Assembly: GCA_030429665.1 (NCBI GenBank)
Contig: JAUIEZ010000049.1
Span: forward strand, 1-32,691
Source: Gammaproteobacteria bacterium
GTDB taxonomy: Bacteria; Pseudomonadota; Gammaproteobacteria; Arenicellales; CAJQKF01
Reading direction: 5' to 3'
Length of the DNA stretch: 32,691 nt
A model generated the notes under the pieces. It saw only the letters and a list, made by a program, of their open reading frames with translations. It had not been told where the DNA came from and did no database searches. How positions within the stretch are numbered: position 1 is the stretch's first letter; each line of letters begins with the position of its first letter. The translations under genes and the position numbers were made by a program. Shown in pieces: positions 1 through 5,175 of this stretch.

Positions 1-433
1 TGCTGCCAGGTGAGAACTGAACGTTTGGTTCATCTTGCACGTTCGCAAAAATGAATTTTACAACGCGGGGTCGGCTCGCCTGAACGGGGTCGGAAACGAG
101 AATGCTCTGCTCTTCCGTATAAACGACGCACGAGAAATGGGCTGGACCACCGTCTTCGTCTTTTAGTCCAAGTTCCGTAACCCACTGCCTACCTGTGACG
201 TTCGGGTCAGAATGCTTAAGCACCCACGAATACAACCTGAAGTTATCCGCAATTGCTCTATCTATCCTCAAATAAGCTCTTGGGGTTCCGCCTGTACGTT
301 CTCCGGGTGTTGTTATGTCTCGAATAACTACACGTTCACCCAACTTTTCAGATAACCAACCTGATATACCTCGGAGCACTTGAAGCGCCGGGTTGTCCCC
401 AATCAGTTCAATTTCATTTGCGTAGACGAGCAC
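1..433 (-). CDS. cassette-borne hypothetical protein, N-terminal 144 residues
   Basis: An open minus-strand frame runs from a GTG at 433 off the left edge without a stop. The GTG is preceded by AGGGGGG four bases upstream, a strong ribosome binding site, and an in-frame TGA lies nine codons before it, so this start is well supported. The visible part reads as a folded soluble protein beginning VLVYANEIEL, with a helix around NPALQVLRGISGWLSEKL and a later segment SWVLKHSDPNVTGRQW. I see no signal peptide, membrane segment or family motif I can name. As the only gene visible in an integron cassette next to two defence-like cassettes it may share that theme, but this is inference from context alone. 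Confidence 0.75.
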   Translation of the reverse strand, partial: MLVYANEIELIGDNPALQVLRGISGWLSEKLGERVVIRDITTPGERTGGTPRAYLRIDRAIADNFRLYSWVLKHSDPNVTGRQWVTELGLKDEDGGPAHFSCVVYTEEQSILVSDPVQASRPRVVKFIFANVQDEPNVQFSPGS

Positions 434-516
434 AATACCCCCCTGTTCCCGGTTTGCTCAGTAACTTGTTGTATCAAAACCGCTGCGTTCTAGTACTCGC
501 TGTCTCTGCCGCCCAA
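1..516 (-). mobile_element. integron gene cassette 3 (partial, 5' part only)
   Basis: The cassette begins on the minus strand at 516 with TTGGGCGGC, directly after the G of the R' core GTTGGGC (517-511) that closes the attC of the preceding cassette. It holds an 80-bp leader and the start of one open frame running off the left edge. Its own attC lies outside the window; by the rule seen in the other two cassettes its R'' should read GCCGCCCAAC. Confidence 0.8.
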
Positions 517-609
517 CGCTTGAGCTCAGCTGTATTTGAATCGACGAGAGGGCTTGGCGTAGCCAAACCGAGCGGCGAGTCAAATGTCAGCTGCAGCGAT
601 TTGTTAGAT
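511..609 (-). repeat. attC recombination site of cassette 2
   Basis: On the minus strand the site starts with R'' ATCTAAC (609-603), overlapping the stop codon of the preceding gene, and ends with R' GTTGGGC (517-511). Between them are imperfect inverted arms (about 518-540 against 579-602, including CAGCTG on both sides) that would fold into the usual attC hairpin. The length of 99 bp lies within the attC range. The R'' end GAAATCTAAC is complementary to the 5' end of the same cassette (GTTAGATTTC, 1767-1758), the signature of a cassette that circularises through its own attC. Confidence 0.88.
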
Positions 610-1323
610 TTCGTCTTCAAATTCATCCACATACACAAACGGGCTGACCTGCCTTTTGCCTCTTACACGAGCAAGCCGGAGGTCAAAGTTCTCGGCTACT
701 ACAAGGCGAATCTTGCGATTCTTGTAACCCTCAACGATTTTTGATGAGTTGCCGGAAAAATTCCCAAGCGACGCCAGAACGGGGAAGAGATGATCCTCAC
801 TGTTAAAGCCCTTGGGAGTTCTTCCATGAATGAAGCAAGGCTTGATTTCGTGCACGATCCCCAAGAATTGAGCTAGGAGCATTGGGTACACCACAAGCTT
901 CTTGACCTCAGCGAACGTTACTAAATCGCTGTTCTTGGCGGCAACCCAGGCATCCTTTGAAGCCTTGCTTGGCACACGCCCGGCCTTCGTCAATCCGAAA
1001 TCGACGCAATACCGTCCCTCATCATGTGCACTCTGAACCATGAGGTTCATGTGGCCCTCGTAGACCGCACCATCGCGCTCAAATATGAGATGGGTAAAGT
1101 TCCAGGGGTGCCCCCGAGTGCTGGTCTTTACGACAAATGTGTTCGGATTCTTTTTGGGGTTTACGACTTGGATTGTGTAACCGGTTGATCGGTAATGCTC
1201 TGAGACGCCAACGGTGACAGCTAGCTCAAGCGCTTTTGATTGATTCGAGCTGATGGTGAAAAAGGCTTGCTTGTGCTTCTTCAGGAACTTCTTGATGCTG
1301 TTTTGGACGGCGCTAACGTCCAC
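604..1323 (-). CDS. cassette protein with candidate PD-(D/E)XK nuclease core
   Basis: This 239-aa protein has no recognised name. I chose the GTG at 1323 because GGGAG lies seven bases upstream; a TTG at 1329 has no proper spacing. The middle of the protein (about residues 73-165) reads like a PD-(D/E)XK fold: strands around HLIFERDGAVYEGH, then YCVDFGL with D108, then TFAEVKKL with E139 and K141, followed by a helix AQFLGIVHEI. The D...ExK spacing fits type II-like and defence nucleases, but this is an assignment by eye. The gene overlaps the upstream 140-aa gene by 11 bp, so the two are translationally coupled, and its stop codon is part of the attC. A restriction-type or abortive-infection nuclease with a small partner is the likely reading; an unrelated alpha/beta protein is possible. 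Confidence 0.8.
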   Translation of the reverse strand: MDVSAVQNSIKKFLKKHKQAFFTISSNQSKALELAVTVGVSEHYRSTGYTIQVVNPKKNPNTFVVKTSTRGHPWNFTHLIFERDGAVYEGHMNLMVQSAHDEGRYCVDFGLTKAGRVPSKASKDAWVAAKNSDLVTFAEVKKLVVYPMLLAQFLGIVHEIKPCFIHGRTPKGFNSEDHLFPVLASLGNFSGNSSKIVEGYKNRKIRLVVAENFDLRLARVRGKRQVSPFVYVDEFEDEI

Positions 1324-1735
1324 TGGCAAGCTCCCGAACTACCTCTACATATGGGACGTTTTGGGCGAATTGCAGAAGCTGATGCTCAGACAACAGCTCC
1401 ACCAGTTCCCTTCGAATTGTTGCAAGCGCGTAGTGATAATCACCGCCTCTGGATAGATCTGTGCCACCGACCCTCACGGAGAATTGATCTTGCTGGCGTT
1501 CCAGAATTGCGCCGGCGTTGTCGATTACCCAATAGTTGGAATCAACGATCGAGAGCAGTTTCCTGAGGCCGGCAACAAAGACCAGGGTGTCGGCAACCTC
1601 CCGAGAAAATTGCACTCCAGCGTCTTTAAATATCTCCGGCGCGGCGACATCCAACGAGCGGGCGTAGCTCAAGACCTGCTCTGACAAAGCGTACGGCAGA
1701 TCGGTGATGGCCTCGGAAAGTGCTCGGATGCTCAT
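1313..1735 (-). CDS. small cassette-borne hypothetical protein, likely partner of the nuclease-like protein
   Basis: The 140-aa protein starts at an ATG with GAGG about six bases upstream, inside the cassette leader 31 bp from the recombination border. It looks soluble: helices around residues 1-70, then a short beta-like stretch YWVIDNAGAILER, then a helical end. It has no signal peptide or membrane segment. I do not recognise the family. Because it is first in the cassette, overlaps the nuclease-like gene and shares its reading direction, it could be a sensor, a DNA-recognition subunit or an antitoxin-like inhibitor. The sequence does not decide between these. Confidence 0.75.
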   Translation of the reverse strand: MSIRALSEAITDLPYALSEQVLSYARSLDVAAPEIFKDAGVQFSREVADTLVFVAGLRKLLSIVDSNYWVIDNAGAILERQQDQFSVRVGGTDLSRGGDYHYALATIRRELVELLSEHQLLQFAQNVPYVEVVRELASGR

Positions 1736-1760
1736 AGCGGCCTCAAAGCTGGCACCAGAA

Positions 1761-1855
1761 ATCTAACGCTCTGTTAACCTGCGCTTGACGGCGACGACCG
1801 GAGCGGTAGCGAAGGGAGGAAGCGGTCAAGCGTCAGGTTCAACAGGATGTTAGAG
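1761..1855 (-). repeat. attC recombination site of cassette 1
   Basis: On the minus strand R'' CTCTAAC (1855-1849) is followed by GACGCTTGAC and, after a loop, its complement GTCAAGCGC, then GGTTAACAGAGC and R' GTTAGAT (1767-1761). The 95-bp site folds as a long imperfect hairpin: 1768-1789 pairs with 1825-1848 with unpaired bases, as attC sites do. R'' with flank AACGCCTCTAAC is the exact complement of the cassette 1 leading end GTTAGAGGCGTT (3763-3752), so the site belongs to cassette 1. Confidence 0.9.
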
Positions 1856-1863
1856 GCGTTCTT

Positions 1864-2946
1864 CTATTTTCGCTTTTTGAATCGCTCTCTCAGTATCCTA
1901 AATCTGCCTTCATGGCTGACTTGGTCATTTGTGCTGCGATTGTAGTTGTCGAATTCGACTAGCTGATTGTCAACTTTCGAGCTATTTGGGTGCGCTTTGA
2001 GTATTTCCCGATTTTTTCGGCGTTCATCCTCAAATCGAACCAGAAAGTTCCGAATCTTGCTTTGGTCGACCTCATCTAGCGCACGTATCAACCAGTAGTA
2101 AACGGGCACCGTACCAGCAGACCCTAAGAGCTGATCTTTCGGTAAGAAGACTCTTTCCACGTCGCGTAGAACGTCAAGAACGCGACGCGCCGCGAGTTCA
2201 AGATTGGCGCGTACTTCCTTGGTAGGGTTTTGCGCAGATTTAACGAATCTATCCAGCGTCGATTTCTTCGTTTCCAGCAACTTGTCATTTGCCTCAAAGA
2301 GTAGGAATTTCGCCGCGGTATTTAGATCTTGACCCCGCTTAACGGAGAATCGCACGTTATTGCAAAAGAAGTCATGGGATGCGATTTCGCGGAGCATCCC
2401 AGGAACGGGGCCTCCCATAGCGTTACGGATTTCCGCGCCTGTGAGCGCCTTGCTACGATTTAAACGTACAAACAATTCGTTTATCGGTTCTTCTGACTGA
2501 GCGAATACGGACATTACGTGCAAGTTATAGTTGTCGAACTCTTCCGCGATCGCCGAGTGCTCCCTCTGTAAGTCGCGGTATCCTAACCCACCGAGCTTTA
2601 GTGACGGATCCCGCCGCAGAACGAAATCGCCGTTTAGGACAAGTTCGCCCGAGAAGAAATCGAATATGGCTTCGAACCGCTGCTTTCCGTCAATAATTGC
2701 GTATGGGAGCCGTGCAGCGTTCAGCTTGGAATCAGCCCATGTAAAGTCCGCTAGATAAATCTTCGGCACGTCGAACTCATTAAGGATTGAATCAATTAGG
2801 TACGCCTTATCGGCGGCCGACCAGAGGCGGCCTCGCCGTTGATAAGGTGGATCCATGTCAATTTGGCCCTTCTTGCTTTTCCACCAACTCAGGGTTTTCT
2901 GCTCGAAGTTGCGAACCTGAAATCGAGAATAGGTCGTGGTTTTCAT
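1864..2946 (-). CDS. stand-alone DUF262 (GmrS/ParB-like) protein
   Basis: This 360-aa protein belongs to the DUF262 family, the ParB/sulfiredoxin-like fold of GmrS and the N-terminal half of type IV restriction enzymes. Visible family marks are PPYQRR (33-38), the nucleotide-site motif IDGKQR (85-90), and the segment FVRLNRSKALTGAE (about 168-181). No DUF1524/HNH nuclease domain follows, so the usual GmrD half is absent from both protein and cassette. I start it at the ATG at 2946 because it overlaps the FRG stop as ATGA and begins just before the conserved domain; a longer frame upstream runs antisense-like through the FRG gene. In GmrSD enzymes this domain binds and hydrolyses nucleotides and senses modified DNA. 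Here it may license or trigger the FRG protein, which is inference from coupling. Confidence 0.88.
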   Translation of the reverse strand: MKTTTYSRFQVRNFEQKTLSWWKSKKGQIDMDPPYQRRGRLWSAADKAYLIDSILNEFDVPKIYLADFTWADSKLNAARLPYAIIDGKQRFEAIFDFFSGELVLNGDFVLRRDPSLKLGGLGYRDLQREHSAIAEEFDNYNLHVMSVFAQSEEPINELFVRLNRSKALTGAEIRNAMGGPVPGMLREIASHDFFCNNVRFSVKRGQDLNTAAKFLLFEANDKLLETKKSTLDRFVKSAQNPTKEVRANLELAARRVLDVLRDVERVFLPKDQLLGSAGTVPVYYWLIRALDEVDQSKIRNFLVRFEDERRKNREILKAHPNSSKVDNQLVEFDNYNRSTNDQVSHEGRFRILRERFKKRK

Positions 2947-3740
2947 ACGGCAAATCCGAAAGTTCGACGCAAATCGCGCCCCAAGCCCTCCAAATCCGGA
3001 AATAGCGCACCTTCCGTAATTCCGTGCGCAAATAGAGATTCCCTTAGAGTACGGATCGCGACTCCAGATATCACGATCCGCGACATCGAGCCTTCTGGAA
3101 ACTCGCCGCGACGGTATAGGGTCTCCATAGGGGTCGTCTTCGAGCCGAATATTACGAATGCACCTTGCTGGGCCACTATTCGTGGGCTGTTGTGAGCTCC
3201 GAAAATTGCGACGGGCGCTTGCGAAAGTCCGGGGATATTTCCGACATCCTTGTACCCAGCGAGGAGTTCGTGGCCCGGATCTAATGGTCCGCCTTGAAAG
3301 CTGGCGCGCGCCAGCGCGGCACGGTTCCAGGCGGAAGGATCCAAAATCCAAACCGCTACGCGGTCGCCGACCTTTGCGGAACGAAGCGCAAAGAACAGCC
3401 CAACAAACGGATTCGCGGTCCAATCGAGAAGCCTGGTTGGTACTCCGAAGTGTTGCATGAAGAACAGTGTTTCGAGCGTATCGGTCAAACTTCGCGTGTG
3501 GTACGGGAGACTCCGATCGCGAAACCGTGCCACGAGCTGTGCTTCAAGTTCCGAGAGACCATTGGGGAACGCGTCGGGATTTGCCCTTGGGCGATACAAG
3601 GATGGCAATAGATCTGACGAGATATCTGATGTTCCGCGATACCAAAGCTCCCCGGTGGCGCGGGCCTGGAGATCTTCGATTACCCGTATGTACTCGGGCA
3701 GGTTCTTCGGCCGAGCATCGATAATCTTTTGTCGAGCCAT
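2943..3740 (-). CDS. FRG-domain protein
   Basis: The 265-aa protein has the FRG domain: LWYRGTSD (32-39, the name-giving aromatic-R-G), then LPSLYRP (45-51), then MQHFGVPTRLLDWTANP (95-111) followed by FVGLFFALR. The molecular activity of FRG domains is not firmly known; they recur in mobile and defence-type loci. The start is uncertain: ATG 3740 or TTG 3752. The cassette offers almost no leader, and the only purine-rich stretch, AGAGG, is part of the recombination core itself, so a spacing of three bases to the TTG or fourteen to the ATG results. The gene ends in an ATGA overlap with DUF262. Codon choice is more A+T-rich than in the flanking chromosome, consistent with transfer. Confidence 0.88.
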   Translation of the reverse strand: MARQKIIDARPKNLPEYIRVIEDLQARATGELWYRGTSDISSDLLPSLYRPRANPDAFPNGLSELEAQLVARFRDRSLPYHTRSLTDTLETLFFMQHFGVPTRLLDWTANPFVGLFFALRSAKVGDRVAVWILDPSAWNRAALARASFQGGPLDPGHELLAGYKDVGNIPGLSQAPVAIFGAHNSPRIVAQQGAFVIFGSKTTPMETLYRRGEFPEGSMSRIVISGVAIRTLRESLFAHGITEGALFPDLEGLGRDLRRTFGFAV

Positions 3741-3756
3741 GGCTTTGTCCAAACGC

Positions 3757-3818
3757 CTCTAACTAGAATTCGAAGGCGAAAGTGTCGTGTTGCAACACGA
3801 CGAAATCGTCGTATAACA
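3757..3818 (-). promoter_or_regulatory. cassette array entry point: attI-like junction, palindromes and possible promoter
   Basis: The GTTAGAG core at 3763-3757 is the recombination point of cassette 1. Just outside lie an 18-bp perfect palindrome GTCGTGTTGCAACACGAC (3784-3801) and an overlapping hairpin with 7-bp arms ACGACGA/TCGTCGT (3797-3812). On the minus strand TGTTATACG (3818-3810) resembles an extended -10 element aimed at the cassettes; no good -35 is visible. No attC-like inverted arms are seen here, so the junction is better read as attI or its remnant than as another attC. Confidence 0.35.
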
Positions 3819-4491
3819 TTCCTCAAGCTCTTTAAGCTATTGATTTATTACGCTGTCGCTGCAAATAGGCTGCGTGATTCCCGTACCGAAATGCTGCGTT
3901 CGGGAAACTTTTTAAACTAGCTCGGCCGAATGGCCCCTAAATCGGCGAACTTTATAAATTATGATTTCCATTTCTCGCGCATCCACCCTTTTCCAACAGG
4001 CAAATACACCGCGCAAGCTTACCTGGCTCGACGGCCAGAGTCGTCCTCGTTCGTTAGCATGATCTCTATTTTAACGTCGGCGTCCAGACTTGAAAATATC
4101 GTGCTCGTGATTTTCACGCAAGTTTCTCGGTGGAAAACCGGTCCAGTGTCGCGTGAATAAAGCCGCGTGGGACTCAGATTGGTATTCGGGCGCGTCTGTT
4201 GCGTATCCGGATTGTCACTGAACAAGTTATTCGGCACTGAAATTCTTCTCGAATCAGTTGGTCGTTGATTCGTCGATGAGTGTTGGCCGATTGCGGCAAC
4301 GACTCCGCCAGCGCTTCGGGTCTACGGTCATTTGTGCGATGGCTAACTGCTGCAGGTTCGGGATGATTCACGCACGGTATTGGTGCGTTAAACCTTTGTA
4401 AATTATTCGGTTTTGGACTGCACGAATTCGGTGGGCATGGTTCAATCCGTTGTTTGTTTCTCTGTGAACCGTTTCACCGAATTCCGAGCCA
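3763..4491. other. gene-free A+T-rich region where an integrase would be expected
   Basis: About 730 bp separate the first cassette from ybbA. Short open frames on both strands (for example 3930-4160 plus and 4019-4237 minus) encode nothing recognisable. In particular no tyrosine-recombinase motif (the R...HxxR...Y signature or an HSFATHL-like box) is visible on either strand. I see no tRNA. The part 4390-4491 should contain the promoter of ybbA, but I cannot point to a clear one. Confidence 0.6.
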
Positions 4492-5175
4492 ATGCTGAAG
4501 ATCGAACAATTAACCATGACCTACGCCCTCGAGGACGAGCGGGTGGATGTGCTCAAGGGCATCGACCTGTCCGTCGGGACGGGGGAAAGCGTGGCGGTGG
4601 TGGGACCGTCGGGGTCGGGGAAGACCACCCTGCTCCTGCTGCTGGCGGGGCTGGACCAGCCTTCTGGGGGGTCCATCAGCTTGGACGGGGTTTCTCTCAC
4701 GGGGTGCGAGGCGGACGTGCTGGCGGACCTGCGGCGGGATCGGCTGGGGATCGTGTTCCAGTCGTTTCACCTGGTGCCGAGCCTCACGGCCATCGACAAC
4801 GTGGCGCTGCCGCTGGAGATTGCCGGACGGCGCGGGGCGCGGGGGCGGGCGCGGGAGATGCTGGACGCGGTGGGGCTCGGGCATCGGCAGCGGCACTACC
4901 CGGCGCAGTTGTCCGGGGGCGAGCAGCAGCGGGTGGCCATTGCACGGGCGCTGGTGCATTCGCCGGTGCTGCTGCTGGCGGATGAGCCGACCGGCAACCT
5001 GGACAAGCGCACCGGCGAATCGGTGGGCGACATTCTTTTCAAGTTGCACGCGGAGGTGGGTTCGACCCTGGTAATGGCCACCCACGACGCGCGCATGGCG
5101 CGGCGCTGCGACCGGCTGTTGACCCTGGACGACGGCCGCCTGGCCGAGCACGAATCCTATGCGCTTCTTAATTAG
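4492..5175 (+). CDS. ybbA: ABC exporter ATP-binding protein, YbbA/LolD family
   Basis: This 227-aa ATPase powers the FtsX-type permease encoded next to it. It has the Walker A GPSGSGKT (38-45), Q-loop Q90, signature LSGGEQQR (140-147), Walker B VLLLADEP (159-166) and the following D-loop TGNLD that marks the MacB/LolD/YbbA group. Length equals the family norm (about 228 aa). ATG 4492 is chosen because MLKIEQLTMTY begins at the first ABC strand; its ribosome binding site is weak. The end overlaps ybbP by 17 bp. The group acts on the inner membrane, in mechanotransmission or lipid/substrate extraction rather than simple transport; the YbbAP substrate is not settled. Confidence 0.93.
   Translation: MLKIEQLTMTYALEDERVDVLKGIDLSVGTGESVAVVGPSGSGKTTLLLLLAGLDQPSGGSISLDGVSLTGCEADVLADLRRDRLGIVFQSFHLVPSLTAIDNVALPLEIAGRRGARGRAREMLDAVGLGHRQRHYPAQLSGGEQQRVAIARALVHSPVLLLADEPTGNLDKRTGESVGDILFKLHAEVGSTLVMATHDARMARRCDRLLTLDDGRLAEHESYALLN

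Larger units (their letters stand above)
517..1766 (-). mobile_element. integron gene cassette 2 (complete, two genes)
   Basis: The cassette borders are set by the crossover point G/TT in the R' cores at 1767/1766 and 517/516. It is 1,250 bp long, holds two overlapping genes (1313-1735 and 604-1323) and ends in its attC. Two-gene cassettes are less common than single-gene ones; together with the overlap this suggests the two proteins work as a pair. Confidence 0.85.
1767..3762 (-). mobile_element. integron gene cassette 1 (complete, FRG + DUF262)
   Basis: The cassette runs from TTAGAGGCG at 3762 to the G of the attC R' core at 1767, 1,996 bp. It carries two coupled genes followed by its attC. 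It is the first cassette on the side away from the array, so in a normal integron it would sit next to attI and be the best expressed and most recently inserted. Confidence 0.87.

Noticed and set aside
418-744. 108-codon plus-strand frame over the attC region
   Set aside because: Runs across an attC and the ends of two minus-strand genes; no similarity or ribosome binding site.
1864-3423. 519-codon extension of the DUF262 frame
   Set aside because: The first 159 residues are Arg-rich and lie on top of the FRG gene in another frame; the ATGA-coupled ATG at 2946 begins the conserved part.
3813-3830. Possible third attC end (TATAACATTCCTCAAG, plus strand)
   Set aside because: It resembles an attC R''/L'' start, but no matching R'/L' partner or inverted arms follow at attC distance.
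3763-4491. Integron integrase gene or fragment
   Set aside because: Looked for tyrosine-recombinase motifs on both strands and found none; short frames here are not recognisable.
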